NCBI RefSeq assembly: GCF_023078335.1
Contig: NZ_CP095550.1
Span: 4,818,001 to 4,882,000, forward strand
From: Metabacillus endolithicus
GTDB lineage: Bacteria > Bacillota > Bacilli > Bacillales > Bacillaceae
Length of the DNA stretch: 64,000 bases
Direction: 5' to 3'
Shown here: piece after piece, positions 19,168 to 28,677 of the stretch
How positions within the stretch are numbered: position 1 is the stretch's first letter
Layout: each line of letters opens with the position of its first letter
Position numbers and translations under genes: made by a program
The notes under the pieces: generated by a model
Told to the model about the DNA's origin: nothing
What the model saw: only the letters and a program-made list of their open reading frames with translations
Databases searched by the model: none

Positions 19168-19314
19168 TTACATATAATCGTAAACTGAATCTTCAAAATA
19201 GAGCCAGTGAAAATATTCAATTTGTGGATCTGACATCTCCGCGATTTCCTTTTCATTGAATTTGCGTTTGTCTAATAAATCCTTCACTTTGATTTCTCTT
19301 GCTAATTGGCTCAT
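19168..19314 (-). CDS. Small charged hypothetical protein, 48 residues
   Basis: Begins MSQLAREIKVKDLLDKRK and ends in an aromatic, acidic tail (EYFHWLYFEDSVYDYM). It has a strong AAGGAGG site at the right distance. No membrane segment is present. It has the size and charge pattern of small Bacillus regulatory or anti-repressor peptides, but I cannot assign a family. A near-consensus cre site lies about 50 bases upstream. Confidence 0.6.
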   Translation of the reverse strand: MSQLAREIKVKDLLDKRKFNEKEIAEMSDPQIEYFHWLYFEDSVYDYM

Positions 19315-19360
19315 GGTATATCCTCCTTATTAATAAGAAGTAACGTTGCTGTTACATAAT

Positions 19361-19374
19361 TGTAAGCGTTTACT
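19361..19374 (-). promoter_or_regulatory. Candidate CcpA cre site
   Basis: TGTAAGCGTTTACT matches 13 of 14 positions of the cre consensus TGWAANCGNTNWCA. It is upstream of the minus-strand 48-residue gene, suggesting carbon control. Inference from motif only. Confidence 0.4.
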
Positions 19375-19681
19375 TTTTTATTTCTTGTTTTTATTATATA
19401 TCTCAAATCGATATGAAACAAATATCATTTTGAGATAAATATAAAAAAAACGATATTGAAATGTTATCTAATGATATTTAAGAGTATATAATCCACTTTG
19501 AATGTATTTTTTAGGAGGAAAATTATTGGAGCAGATTCCTTTGTGATAAATTAATTTTTAAAAATAGTGAAATCATAAAACTTTTTAAGTGATTTTTGTA
19601 TCTAATACACGAAGAACTAAATAATCATTTCGTTTAGTGTAATTGTATAAATTTCTACGCTAAGGTGTAAGGGGGATAAAA
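19375..19681 (+). other. AT-rich intergenic region before the ECF sigma operon
   Basis: 307 bases with no convincing gene. AGGAGG at 19514 precedes a TTG followed by only six codons, which I do not accept as a gene. The sigma-factor promoter should lie here, but no clear -35/-10 pair stands out. Confidence 0.4.
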
Positions 19682-20200
19682 GTGAAAGAAGAAAAGCTTG
19701 TAAAGCTTGCTACAAAGGGAGATCCTGAAGCGTTTGGAAAACTCATGATATTGTTAAAGGATCAGGCTTATAGAATGGCCTATTGTTATTTGCATCATGA
19801 ACACGATAGTATGGATGCTGTTTGTAACGCTATGGAAAAAGCATTTGCAAAACTTAATCAGCTTAGGGAACCAAAGTATTTTAAAACTTGGTTTTTAAAG
19901 ATTGTTATCAATGAAAGTATTCAATTACTAAGAGAAAAAAGTAAAATCGTAGAAGTAAATGAGAACGAGATAATGAATTTATCTGAAGAATCTAAGTCTG
20001 AGCACATAGAAGATCTTGAAGAATTGCTTAATCAAGTGGAACCAACAGAAAGGTCTATGATCTACATGAAATATTATTTAGGATACTCTCTTGATGAGAT
20101 TTCAAAAATAACAGACTTACCGTTATCAACAGTAAAAACAAAAATTTACCGGAATCTAAAACAACTCCGAGAAAAACTAGTTCAAAGGGAGGTCTTATAA
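19682..20200 (+). CDS. ECF-type RNA polymerase sigma factor
   Basis: A 172-residue ECF sigma factor. Region 2 covers about residues 15-85 (DQAYRMAYCYLHHEHDSMDAV, KTWFLKIVINESI), and region 4 about residues 110-165 (YYLGYSLDEISKITDLPLSTVKTKIYR, the HTH). It starts at GTG after AAGGGGG. The downstream gene is its likely membrane anti-sigma factor, the start codons being coupled (TTATAAATG). The pair probably responds to an envelope signal. Confidence 0.9.
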   Translation: MKEEKLVKLATKGDPEAFGKLMILLKDQAYRMAYCYLHHEHDSMDAVCNAMEKAFAKLNQLREPKYFKTWFLKIVINESIQLLREKSKIVEVNENEIMNLSEESKSEHIEDLEELLNQVEPTERSMIYMKYYLGYSLDEISKITDLPLSTVKTKIYRNLKQLREKLVQREVL

Positions 20201-21246
20201 ATGAGTTTAGAGGAAAAAGAATTAGATATAATTATAAATCGAATAAAGTCAGATTTGATTCCAGTCCCAGACGAGTTAGAGGATAAAATAAATAAGTGGG
20301 TTGTTGCTAAAAAACATAGCAAAAAGAAAAAAGATTTCGGAATTTTTCAATCGGAGCAGTAGCTGCAAGTATTCTTTTGGTCAGTTTTATTTTATCTCCA
20401 ACTGCAAGAACCTACGCAAAAGATATTCCGATAGTTAGTATGGCTGTTGACTGGTTTGAGGAATTACTAATCGAATATAAAGGAATCGAAACAGCGGAAA
20501 AAAACAATTACAAACCTTTTAAGCCACATTCTTTTTCAGCTGGAAACTACGAATTAGAAATGGATCATCTTTTCCTTGAAGATGAGCAACTTTTTTTTAC
20601 TCTCTTAGTTAAAGGAGGAGACATTGCAGATTCAGTATATAAAGAAGAATCAGGAATGTTAATGATGGATAACTACCCCGAAATTAATATAGAGTCAGAG
20701 AGTTTTGCAAGAAATCCCAACTCTGTTGAAGGTGCAGGAGCATCAATGGGTATTCAGCGAATTTCAGGTAAGTATTACATTATGGCTAAATATACACTTT
20801 ATATTGATCCTAACACTGTACATGAATTTATAAAAAATGATGGAAATACACTGTCCTTTAGTGTTGAAATTGACGGAAATAAAGCAAATGTTGACATTCC
20901 ATTATCAAACACAAAAATACAATTAGGGAAACATTTTGTACAGAATGAAAAGATAGAACTACAGAATTCAGAAGCCCCCTTTACAGTTCAAAAGTTAGTG
21001 GTATATCCGACAAGAATGGAACTTGAGTTAACAGGGGGATCACAAGATGCTTTCTTAAAAATGGTCTCTAATATTTACTTACAAGATGAAAAAGGAAATA
21101 AATATTCGTTAAGAGTCTTACAAGTTAATTCAGATTCGTATAAACTAGAATCACTTTCTACTATTTATTTTGATGAAAAAGTAAAAGAGTTAACATTGAA
21201 TGATGGGATAAACAAAGGAGTTCAACTGAATATAACCGAAGAATAA
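20201..21246 (+). CDS. Membrane anti-sigma factor with DUF4179-type extracellular domain (one apparent frameshift)
   Basis: The gene starts at ATG 20201 after GGGAGG, immediately behind the sigma gene. The cytoplasmic start (MSLEEKELDIIINRIKSDLI) is followed by a basic linker, one membrane segment (AVAASILLVSFILSPTART) and a large extracellular beta-rich domain of the DUF4179/DUF5643 kind. A missing A in the run near 20335 breaks the frame. Corrected length is 348 residues. It should sequester the sigma factor until a signal releases it; this follows from gene context. Confidence 0.75.
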
Positions 21247-21360
21247 TAAGAAGGTCAGCATTTTTAGCTTGACCCCACGCGATTTTATATCCGTTCGAAG
21301 CAAGAATGAGATAAGAGGTATTCATACTCATACATCATTTTTATATTTTGTTATGTAGAT

Positions 21361-21392
21361 AAGAGTCTCTAAATAAGTAATAGAGACTCTTT
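21361..21392. terminator. Bidirectional terminator between anti-sigma gene and lipoprotein gene
   Basis: AAGAGTCTCTA and TAGAGACTCTT form an 11-base-pair stem between convergent genes. Confidence 0.8.
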
Positions 21393-21400
21393 CTATTTTG

Positions 21401-22081
21401 TCAATTATCTTCAGAAACAATAAATACATCATCAACATTTTTGTTAGCGGCACGAATTTGATTTTCTATTTTTTGTTTAAGCTGACTTGATACTTGTTTT
21501 GTGTGACCTAAACGAGTATTTCGATTATTAGTATCAACATTCGTAGTGAAATTTGTGTTATTTCCTAAGCCAGGTCTAGTTGTTGAGGGATTATTTGTAC
21601 CAGGTGTTTCATTTATTCTTTCAGCCATCTCTGTGCTATTGTTTCGGTCAGCAGTATTTGCTGTTTTTGAATGACGGTTATTGAATCCCACATTATTATA
21701 TTCATTTGCCATTCCACGTAAATTCGTGTTAGTTCCTGTTGTTCCAGAATTAGTAGCACTGTTATTACCAACAGTAGTTCCATTGTTATTATTCGTGTTT
21801 CCATTTTTGTTTAAACGAACCGTAACATAAGCATCGTTGCCTCTCATGATCACTCTAGCTTGAGATACTTCATCTAGACGCTCAACATTTTTTGTTGCAC
21901 GTGTTTGGACAGTTGCATTTTGATTACTGTTAGTATCATTCCCGTTGTAGTTTACTCTTGTTATTGGAGCCTGATCATTTCTCAATCCAATATTTGTTGC
22001 GTTATCTGTTTGATTGCCTGCACAGCCTGTAACACTTAGAATGCAAGCTGCTGATAAGATCGTTACAAGTCCTTTTTTCAT
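21401..22081 (-). CDS. YhcN/YlaJ-family sporulation lipoprotein
   Basis: A lipoprotein with signal peptide and lipobox (ILSVTGCAGN, Cys near residue 19). The N-terminal domain (VERLDEVSQARVIMRGNDAYVTVRLN) and the C-terminal VSSQLKQKIENQIRAANKNVDDVFIVS are the split halves of the YhcN/YlaJ domain. A long Asn/Thr/Gly-rich low-complexity insert (about residues 90-180) separates them. Family members are found in the spore inner membrane and affect germination or outgrowth. The third ATG, 22081, is chosen for its spacing from AGGGG. Confidence 0.82.
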   Translation of the reverse strand: MKKGLVTILSAACILSVTGCAGNQTDNATNIGLRNDQAPITRVNYNGNDTNSNQNATVQTRATKNVERLDEVSQARVIMRGNDAYVTVRLNKNGNTNNNNGTTVGNNSATNSGTTGTNTNLRGMANEYNNVGFNNRHSKTANTADRNNSTEMAERINETPGTNNPSTTRPGLGNNTNFTTNVDTNNRNTRLGHTKQVSSQLKQKIENQIRAANKNVDDVFIVSEDN

Positions 22082-22257
22082 CACCATCATCCCCTAAATA
22101 GTAAAGTTCATTTTTAGAATATCTAAATAAGTACAAACTATCCGATGTGAACAAATCCATAATATGAAAAATAAGGCTATTGAAAAGATGGGAGAGGATG
22201 AAGCTAGTCAAATTTGGAACAATAAAGATATAACTCAAGTCAAGGGAGGTTTCAATT

Positions 22258-22404
22258 ATGAACAAACAGAATAAATCAAATCAACATAAGAATTTTAAGG
22301 AAAACTCATATGAGATTGAAAAAGAAACGAAAGGTACCATGCATTTAAAAAGTGCTCCTACACCACATATTGAGGGACATCAAATTACTGAAGATATGGA
22401 GTAG
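22258..22404 (+). CDS. Small polar hypothetical protein, 48 residues
   Basis: Begins MNKQNKSNQHKNFKENSYEIEK, a very hydrophilic sequence with no membrane segment, after AAGGGAGG. Followed directly by a good terminator. Short Asn/Lys/Glu-rich proteins like this are frequent in spore-formers. No family or function is recognised. Confidence 0.6.
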   Translation: MNKQNKSNQHKNFKENSYEIEKETKGTMHLKSAPTPHIEGHQITEDME

Positions 22405-22414
22405 GAAGATATAA

Positions 22415-22443
22415 AAAAGACAGAGGACTAGCCCCTGTCTTTT
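22415..22443. terminator. Terminator between the 48-residue ORF and the DsbA-family gene
   Basis: AAAAGACAG and CTGTCTTTT form a stem between convergent genes, with an inner AGG/CCC extension. Confidence 0.8.
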
Positions 22444-22446
22444 CGA

Positions 22447-23184
22447 TTAGTTTTTCTTACTATTGCTCGGTAATTCACAACCATCGTCGGTACAAATAGC
22501 ACCTTCACCACCGTCAAAGTGAAGCTCCTGAAACTTAGGTTTTGGGTTTTCTTCCTCCCAAATTTTTGTAAGTGCACGTGAAAATGTTTCTTGTGGTTGA
22601 GCACCTGATATGGAGTACTTTTGATTCACAACAAAGAAAGGTACACCTGTTACACCGATTTGTTGAGCTGTTCTTTCATCGCCTCTCACTTCATTTGCAA
22701 AGGCTTTTTCGTCATTTAACACTTCTAATGCTTTACTGCGATCTATTCCAGCAGCCTCTGCAAGGTCAGCTAAAGTATCTATGTCCCCGACATTTTTTGT
22801 ATCTGTAAAATAAGCATGCAATAGTTTTTCAGTTAACTCTGTTTCTTTTCCAATTGTTTTGGCGAATTTATTTAAACGGTGGGCATTAAAGGTGTTCGTT
22901 GGCTTCATATCTTCATAATTAAATTTTATACCAAGGTCAGAAGCTTGTTGAATAAGACCTTTATTCATTTCTCTAACTTGTTGTTCACTTGCTCCAAATT
23001 TAGCTGCTAATGCCTGATAAATTCCTTGCTCTGTGTACGTTGGAGCATTAGGGTCCAATTCAAAGCTTTTAAACTCAACTTCTACTTGATCTTTATGTGG
23101 AAACTGGTCAAGTGCCATTTCTAAACGGCGTTTACCAATATAACAAAACGGACAGACAAAGTCAGACCATACTTCTATTTTCAT
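22447..23184 (-). CDS. DsbA-family oxidoreductase, FrnE type
   Basis: A 245-residue thioredoxin-fold protein with inserted helical domain. The redox motif CPFC is in VWSDFVCPFCYIGKRRLE, the cis-Pro loop is GVTGVPFFVVNQKYSISGAQ. No signal peptide, so it is cytoplasmic. A C-terminal extension carries two further cysteines (GAICTDDGCELPS), a CX5C pair that may pass electrons to the active site, as in other FrnE proteins. Exact substrate unknown. Confidence 0.87.
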   Translation of the reverse strand: MKIEVWSDFVCPFCYIGKRRLEMALDQFPHKDQVEVEFKSFELDPNAPTYTEQGIYQALAAKFGASEQQVREMNKGLIQQASDLGIKFNYEDMKPTNTFNAHRLNKFAKTIGKETELTEKLLHAYFTDTKNVGDIDTLADLAEAAGIDRSKALEVLNDEKAFANEVRGDERTAQQIGVTGVPFFVVNQKYSISGAQPQETFSRALTKIWEEENPKPKFQELHFDGGEGAICTDDGCELPSNSKKN

Positions 23185-23309
23185 GTTATTACACCTCTCT
23201 AGTCTAAGATTATCCTATTTTAGCACAAGCCTGTGAAAATGATGAAAATGTTGCTTAAGATAACAGGTACTCTCATCTATTTTATAGTTAATAAGATTTC
23301 TTTAAATAA

Positions 23310-23345
23310 AAAAAGAGTGATCAAACAATACTGAACACTCTTTTT
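23310..23345. terminator. Hairpin terminator
   Basis: AAAAAGAGTG and CACTCTTTTT flank a 16-base loop, between the 48-residue minus-strand gene and the DsbA-family promoter region. Confidence 0.7.
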
Positions 23346-23385
23346 GCATATATAATCAAATTAATAGAGCATGCTACCTTGCTTT

Positions 23386-23532
23386 TTATTTAAAAACCGG
23401 ATCATTATAATAAATCACTTCAGAAAGAATTTTATTTCCCTCAATATTCTTCAACAATTCTCTTGCTTCTGTTTCTGTGTTACATTCATACATAAATATC
23501 TTTCCTTTTGCATAACGCGTGATCACCCACAT
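23386..23532 (-). CDS. Small hypothetical protein, 48 residues
   Basis: The sequence MWVITRYAKGKIFMYEC, then TETEARELLKNIEGNKILSE, is compact and amphipathic with one cysteine and no membrane span. A strong TTGGAGG lies ahead of the ATG. It looks like a small single beta-alpha-beta unit found in many Bacilli. Function unknown. Confidence 0.62.
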   Translation of the reverse strand: MWVITRYAKGKIFMYECNTETEARELLKNIEGNKILSEVIYYNDPVFK

Positions 23533-23660
23533 AAGCTATCCTCCAATTAAGGTATTTTTAGCTTTTACTGTATTGTTTATGCTTTTATCATCATCATTTG
23601 TAACGGTAGGAGCCTATACATCATTCAAACAAGATATTTTTGTCAAAAAAATTATTTTGT

Positions 23661-24593
23661 TTAGATTGACTGAACAGCCAATTCCTTTGGATATCTATTG
23701 AATGCATTTTCTATTACCTTTTCCATTTCAGCATAATGTTCCTTCTCAACAGGAAGGATTGGCAGCCTAACTGTTTGACCAACTGGGATACCCACAATCT
23801 CCATACCAGCTTTAATAAGAGATACAGCATAACCATTTCGTTGACGGCGAATATTATTGATTGGCAAAATGACGTGTTGATAAAGATCATCAATTAACAC
23901 CTGGTCATTGTTCAGCACCGCGTTATAGAATTTTCTGGAAATGTGTGGAATATAATTCGAGATTGCTGAAGAATAGGAGTCAAAGCCAAGTGGTACATAA
24001 GCAGGCATTGTCACTTCAGCTAAAGGCATTCCATTTAACCAGCTGAAACGCTGTTTAAACGTTTGGGTTAATAAAGTATTCAATTCCATGTTTCCTAGGC
24101 CGTCTTTAACGCCAACAACCTGAGGTACATCAGCGAGCGCTTCCAAAGAAGGAATTGATAGGGCAATCTGATCTCTTTGATAAACAATTGCGTTTAAAGA
24201 AGTACTTTCAGCTATTGTTTTAAAATAATTAGCTAAACCTACTTGTTCACCTGGGACAAGATAAGGAGGTAGGATTAAATAGCCATCGGCTCCTTTATCC
24301 TCAGAAATTTTTGCAAGCTCTAATGAAGTTTGGATATTTCCACCAACTCCTGTGTAAACAGGTACCTTTTTATTTGTCACACTCACAGCCACCTCAACCA
24401 TTGCCTCATATTCTTCTTTGCTTAAAGAGGGATATTCACCAGCCGCACAGGCAACAAAAATAGCTTCAAGTCCTTCATCTAATAAAAATTGAATATTGTG
24501 AGCGAGCTTTTTTTCATCAAGTTTGTTGTTTGCTGTAAACGGGGCAATGGGAAAACCAAGTATTCCTTTAGGTGCTGTTCGAATGGGTTGCAT
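23661..24593 (-). CDS. kdgD: 5-dehydro-4-deoxyglucarate dehydratase KdgD, copy 1
   Basis: KdgD converts 5-keto-4-deoxyglucarate to 2,5-dioxopentanoate with loss of water and CO2. This is a DHDPS-superfamily TIM barrel of 310 residues. Schiff-base Lys is in VGVKDGLGN, the catalytic Tyr in AIVYQRD, and [18 protein letters not shown] is family-specific. It closely resembles B. subtilis YcbC. ATG 24593 is used because GGAGG lies seven bases ahead. It is transcribed away from gudP and has its own operator-bearing promoter. A second copy lies at 33286. Confidence 0.92.
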   Translation of the reverse strand: MQPIRTAPKGILGFPIAPFTANNKLDEKKLAHNIQFLLDEGLEAIFVACAAGEYPSLSKEEYEAMVEVAVSVTNKKVPVYTGVGGNIQTSLELAKISEDKGADGYLILPPYLVPGEQVGLANYFKTIAESTSLNAIVYQRDQIALSIPSLEALADVPQVVGVKDGLGNMELNTLLTQTFKQRFSWLNGMPLAEVTMPAYVPLGFDSYSSAISNYIPHISRKFYNAVLNNDQVLIDDLYQHVILPINNIRRQRNGYAVSLIKAGMEIVGIPVGQTVRLPILPVEKEHYAEMEKVIENAFNRYPKELAVQSI

Positions 24594-24626
24594 TGTCATT
24601 CCTCCAATAGAATAGTATTTTGTATT

Positions 24627-24662
24627 ATTGTAAGACAATTAAACTTATAGGTCAATTATTGA
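24627..24662 (-). promoter_or_regulatory. kdgD copy 1 promoter with FadR-type operator
   Basis: On the minus strand TTGACC is followed by a 17-base spacer and TACAAT. The operator ATTGTCTTACAAT (24627-24639) covers the -10 and end of the spacer. It fits the GntR/FadR consensus TNGTNNNACNA and recurs throughout this locus. Confidence 0.75.
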
Positions 24663-24763
24663 TTAATAATTTTCAAAAAAATAAAAATTTATTTAAATAA
24701 AGTACCGATTTATTTCTGATTTATATATATATTTGGTCATAAATAAGATCATTTTTTAGGGCG

Positions 24764-24793
24764 TTGACAATTAAATTTATTTGTCTTACCATT
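24764..24793 (+). promoter_or_regulatory. gudP promoter with FadR-type operator
   Basis: TTGACA, 17 bases, TACCAT, with TTTGTCTTACCATT over the -10. The position of the operator relative to the promoter is identical to that at kdgD copy 1, the uxuA-like gene and kdgD copy 2. Confidence 0.7.
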
Positions 24794-24924
24794 AGACAAA
24801 AATGTATGAATTAACCAACTTTTCTTAAAAAGGTGTGATTATAAATGAAATAAGACAATAAAGGTGATGGAAATTCGTAAAATATGTAAGCGATGTCAAT
24901 ATCCGATTAAAGGGAAGTGAAGAT

Positions 24925-26291
24925 ATGGGAGCACCACAAAAAGTAATTAATCCTTCACCATTGATACCTACAACAGAGAAGAAAACACGTACACGTTGGT
25001 TTATTGTTTTTATGTTATTTTTAGTAACGGCGCTAAATTATGCAGATCGTGCGACATTATCAATTGCCGGTTCGGATATGTCAAATCAACTAGGACTAGA
25101 TTCTGTTATGATGGGGTATGTTTTCTCGGCATTTGCTTGGTCATATGTAGCAGGACAAATTCCTGGAGGATGGCTTCTTGATCGTTTTGGCTCTAAGAAA
25201 GTTTACTTTTGGAGTATTTTCCTCTGGTCAACTTTCACTCTATTACAAGGTGTAATCGGGTTTTTTGGGACAGCAGGAACGGCTGTTATGGTGTTATTTG
25301 GTCTTCGTTTCTTAGTTGGGCTATCTGAGGCGCCATCTTTTCCTGCAAACAGTCGTATTGTTGCTTCATGGTTTCCAAGCCATGAAAGGGGAACAGCAGC
25401 AGCGACATTTAATTCAGCACAATATTTTGCAACCGTTCTCTTTGCGCCAATTATGGGCTATATCACATACACATTTGGTTGGGAATATGTTTTTTACTTT
25501 ATGGGTGTAGTTGGGATTATCGTTGCTTTCATGTGGCTAAAAGCTATATACAGCCCTCTAAGGATCATCCTCGTATTAATAAAGCAGAACTCGATTATAT
25601 TGAGGCAGGCGGAGCATTAATTAATATGGATCAAAAAGTAGAAAACGAAAAGAAGGAAGACAAGGGAGCAAACTGGAATTACATAAAAAAACTATTATCC
25701 AATAGAATGCTGTTAGGAATATACCTTGGTCAGTATTGTATTACTACCCTAACTTATTTCTTTCTAACATGGTTTCCTGTTTATCTTGTTCAAGAAAGAG
25801 GCATGACGATTTTAGAAGTAGGATTTATCGCATCACTTCCAGCGATTTGTGGTTTTTTTGGTGGAATACTTGGAGGAATGTTCTCTGATTTCTTACTTAG
25901 AAAAGGTTTCTCATTAACGATTGCTCGCAAAACTCCGATTGTTATCGGAATGTTGTTGTCAATGAGCTTGGTTGCTGCTAACTATGTTGAAGCTCAATGG
26001 GTTGTTATATTTGTTATGGCACTAGCATTTTTCGGAAAAGGCTTTGGAGCTCTTGGCTGGGCAGTTGTTTCAGACACATCTCCAAAAGAAATGTCTGGAG
26101 TAAGCGGTGGTCTATTTAATACGTTTGGGAACATTGCTGGGATAACAACACCAATTATTATTGGTTATATTATCGGCACAACTGGTTCATTCAACGGAGC
26201 ACTTGTCTTCGTAGGTGCAAATGCACTTGTCGCAATTTTCAGTTACTTATTCCTAGTAGGTGAAATTAAGCGTGTCGATTTGAAAGCTTAA
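24925..26291 (+). CDS. gudP: Glucarate/hexarate MFS transporter GudP (one apparent frameshift)
   Basis: A 12-span major facilitator of the anion:cation symporter group. The N-terminal segment TALNYADRATLSIAGSDMS and the loop GWLLDRFGSKKVY are signatures, as is VGLSEAPSFPANSRI. A missing base near 25552 (in agccc) splits it. Corrected length is 455 residues, equal to B. subtilis GudP. It imports glucarate or galactarate and is followed by gudD, with no terminator between them, so they form one operon. Confidence 0.88.
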
Positions 26292-26325
26292 TAGATTAAT
26301 AAACTAAAAGATAGGGGAGAAGAAA

Positions 26326-27684
26326 ATGGAAAATCAATTAGTTCAAGATGCAATTAAAACGAGTGCACCTGTTATTAAAGAAATGACTGTTATTCCTGTC
26401 GCAGGGCATGATAGTATGCTATTAAATTTAAGTGGTGCTCATGCTCCATTTTTCACACGTAATATTGTTATTTTAAAAGATAACCATGGAAACACAGGTG
26501 TTGGTGAAGTACCTGGCGGGGAAAAAATTCGTCAAACATTAGAAGATGCAAAATCACTACTTATTGGGCAATCAATTGGAACATATAACAATATTTTAAA
26601 CAATGTTCGTAAACAATTTGCAGACCGCGATTCAGGCGGACGTGGCCAACAAACATTTGACCTACGAATTACAATTCATGCTGTAACCGCTTTAGAAGCT
26701 GCACTGCTTGATTTAGTTGGTCAATATTTAGGTGTTCCTGTTGCTGCACTTCTTGGTGAAGGCCAACAGAGAAAGAAAGTAGAAATGTTAGGTTACTTAT
26801 TCTATATTGGTGACCGTAACAAAACAGACCTTGCATATGTAAGTGATCGTGAATCTGAGGATGATTGGTTCCGGTTACGACATGAAGAAGCGCTAACACC
26901 TGAAGCAATTGTTCGATTAGCAGAAGCAGCTCATGCTCGTTATGGCTTTTATGATTTTAAATTAAAAGGCGGCGTTCTTCGTGGAGAAGAAGAAATTGAA
27001 GCTGTTACAGCATTAGCAGAACGTTTTCCAGATTCACGTATTACGTTAGATCCAAATGGCGGTTGGCTTTTAGAGGATGCGATAAGATTATGCCGAGATC
27101 AGCATCATGTTTTAGCGTATGCGGAAGATCCATGTGGAGCAGAAAATGGTTATTCCGCACGTGAAGTGATGGCAGAATTCAGACGTGCAACAGGACTACC
27201 AACTGCAACAAACATGATTGCTACAGATTGGCGACAAATGGGACACTCAATACAGCTTCAATCTGTTGATATTCCTTTAGCAGATCCACATTTCTGGACT
27301 ATGCAAGGCTCTGTTCGTGTTGCTCAAATGTGTCACGACTGGGGATTAACATGGGGATCACACTCTAATAATCATTTTGATATTTCATTAGCAATGTTTA
27401 CACATGTTGCGGCAGCAGCTCCTGGTAAAATCACAGCAATTGATACTCACTGGATTTGGCAAGATGGCCAGTGTCTAACAAAGGAGCCGTTTAAGATTGT
27501 CGGAGGCATGGTGGATGTGCCTTCAAAACCAGGCTTAGGTGTTGAAATTGATATGGAACAGATTGAAAAAGCTCATCAGCTTTATAAAAAAGAAGGCCTT
27601 GGTGGACGTAATGACGCAATCGCAATGCAATACTTAATTCGAGGTTGGAAGTTTGATCCGAAAAAGCCTTGTTTAGTAAGATAA
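26326..27684 (+). CDS. gudD: Glucarate dehydratase GudD
   Basis: An enolase-superfamily enzyme of 452 residues that dehydrates D-glucarate (and often L-idarate) to 5-keto-4-deoxyglucarate, the KdgD substrate. The KxK-type catalytic Lys lies in YDFKLKGGV, metal ligands in TLDPNGGW and YAEDPCG, and the catalytic His region is [14 protein letters not shown]. The start follows AGGGGAG, 34 bases past gudP. Intact frame. Confidence 0.93.
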   Translation: MENQLVQDAIKTSAPVIKEMTVIPVAGHDSMLLNLSGAHAPFFTRNIVILKDNHGNTGVGEVPGGEKIRQTLEDAKSLLIGQSIGTYNNILNNVRKQFADRDSGGRGQQTFDLRITIHAVTALEAALLDLVGQYLGVPVAALLGEGQQRKKVEMLGYLFYIGDRNKTDLAYVSDRESEDDWFRLRHEEALTPEAIVRLAEAAHARYGFYDFKLKGGVLRGEEEIEAVTALAERFPDSRITLDPNGGWLLEDAIRLCRDQHHVLAYAEDPCGAENGYSAREVMAEFRRATGLPTATNMIATDWRQMGHSIQLQSVDIPLADPHFWTMQGSVRVAQMCHDWGLTWGSHSNNHFDISLAMFTHVAAAAPGKITAIDTHWIWQDGQCLTKEPFKIVGGMVDVPSKPGLGVEIDMEQIEKAHQLYKKEGLGGRNDAIAMQYLIRGWKFDPKKPCLVR

Positions 27685-27695
27685 ACTACTATTTG

Positions 27696-27726
27696 AAAGC
27701 GTTACTCAATGAGTGACGCTTTTTTA
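27696..27726 (+). terminator. Terminator of the gudP-gudD operon
   Basis: AAAGCGTTACTC and GAGTGACGCTTT flank a three-base loop and are followed by T residues, separating gudD from the regulator gene. Confidence 0.88.
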
Positions 27727-27803
27727 CTAGAGTCTGATGATTCTTTCCTGATATAATATATAAGGAAGATACTTATTAAAAATCAGTTAATAATTTCTAT
27801 TTC

Positions 27804-27853
27804 TTGACAACTTTTCTTTATTGAATTACGATTTAGTAAAATTGTCATACAAT
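27804..27853 (+). promoter_or_regulatory. Promoter and operator of the GntR regulator gene
   Basis: TTGACA, 17 bases, TACGAT is followed just downstream by the operator ATTGTCATACAAT (27841-27853). Unlike the catabolic promoters, the operator sits at the start-site region, suggesting weaker autorepression by blocking elongation or open complex. Confidence 0.6.
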
Positions 27854-27881
27854 AATATTCTGAAGAAAGGAGGAATGAAAG

Positions 27882-28580
27882 ATGGATAATAAAAGTGTGG
27901 ATATAAAGTCCCTTAGTCGTAAGACACTTTCTAATCAGGTGATTGATGAAATTATCTCTTTACTTACAACAGGTCAACTCAAACCAGGCGACCGTATTCC
28001 GTCTGAACTAGAATTAATGGAAATTTGTAATGTGAGTAGACCTGTTATAAGGGAAGCGATGACCTCATTAGAAGTGTTAGGTATTGTAAACCGAAAAACT
28101 AGAAATGGCACATTTTTCTCTGATAAAATCGGGAGTAAGCCTTTTTCAATGATGCTTGCTCTTTCTGCGACAAATCTTAGCTCCATTATTGATACTCGTG
28201 TAGCCCTAGAACTTGGGTTAATTACCTTAGCGGCAGAGAAAATAACAGATGAAGATTTGGAAAAATTAAGAAATCTGATCGAGGAAATGAAAGCACTCCC
28301 AACAGAGGACTCATCCGAAATCGATAAAGAATTTCACAAAGTGATTGCACTTTCAGCAAAAATTCCACTTTTTGAAGCAATTATTGATCCATTGCAAAGC
28401 TTTCACCATAAAGTACTAGAGCAAATTCCATTAGAAGACAGAAATCTAGAGCAAACGATTGAATATCATGTTGATATTTATAACGCTCTTAAAAAGCGAG
28501 ATCCAATCGAGGCTTATGCAAGTATGTATCGACACCTTGATTTTGTAAGGCAGAAAGCTTTGAAAAATTTAAAGAAATAA
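27882..28580 (+). CDS. GntR-family (FadR/FCD subfamily) repressor of the hexarate locus
   Basis: A 232-residue regulator. The N-terminal winged HTH (about residues 13-80) contains GQLKPGDRIPSELELMEICNVSRPVIREAMTSLE (in part SRPVIREAM). The C-terminal FCD domain has likely metal ligands in EFHKVI, EYHVDI and YRHLDF. The equivalent B. subtilis gene is ycbG. It starts after AAGGAGG. Five promoters in the locus bear TTGTCTTACAA-like operators matching this subfamily, so it is the likely hexarate-responsive repressor; ligand is inferred. Confidence 0.88.
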   Translation: MDNKSVDIKSLSRKTLSNQVIDEIISLLTTGQLKPGDRIPSELELMEICNVSRPVIREAMTSLEVLGIVNRKTRNGTFFSDKIGSKPFSMMLALSATNLSSIIDTRVALELGLITLAAEKITDEDLEKLRNLIEEMKALPTEDSSEIDKEFHKVIALSAKIPLFEAIIDPLQSFHHKVLEQIPLEDRNLEQTIEYHVDIYNALKKRDPIEAYASMYRHLDFVRQKALKNLKK

Positions 28581-28581
28581 C

Positions 28582-28627
28582 AAAATACCCCCGAAGAAGA
28601 AACAGTTCTTAATAGGGGGTATTTTTG
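28582..28627 (+). terminator. First terminator after the GntR gene
   Basis: AAAATACCCCC and GGGGGTATTTTT flank a long loop. Strong GC core and T run. Confidence 0.88.
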
Positions 28628-28634
28628 TAGAAGT

Positions 28635-28677
28635 AAAAATAGGCAGCTTAGGAGATTATTCTAAGCTGCCTATTTTT
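28635..28677. terminator. Second, tandem terminator
   Basis: AAAAATAGGCAGCTTAG pairs perfectly with its complement over 17 bases around a nine-base loop, with T residues after it. It makes a second barrier before the uxuA-like operon. Confidence 0.85.

Noticed and set aside
19512..19550. AGGAGG followed by a TTG frame before the ECF sigma gene
   Set aside because: The frame stops after six codons and leads nowhere. It is probably chance or a remnant, not a gene.
23519..23701. 60-codon plus-strand frame with a hydrophobic segment
   Set aside because: It overlaps two well-supported minus-strand genes (48-residue ORF and kdgD copy 1) and lacks a ribosome binding site.
25316..25510. Additional overlapping frames inside gudP and other genes
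   Set aside because: They are shadow frames produced by codon bias of the true gene. None has a ribosome binding site or recognisable domain.
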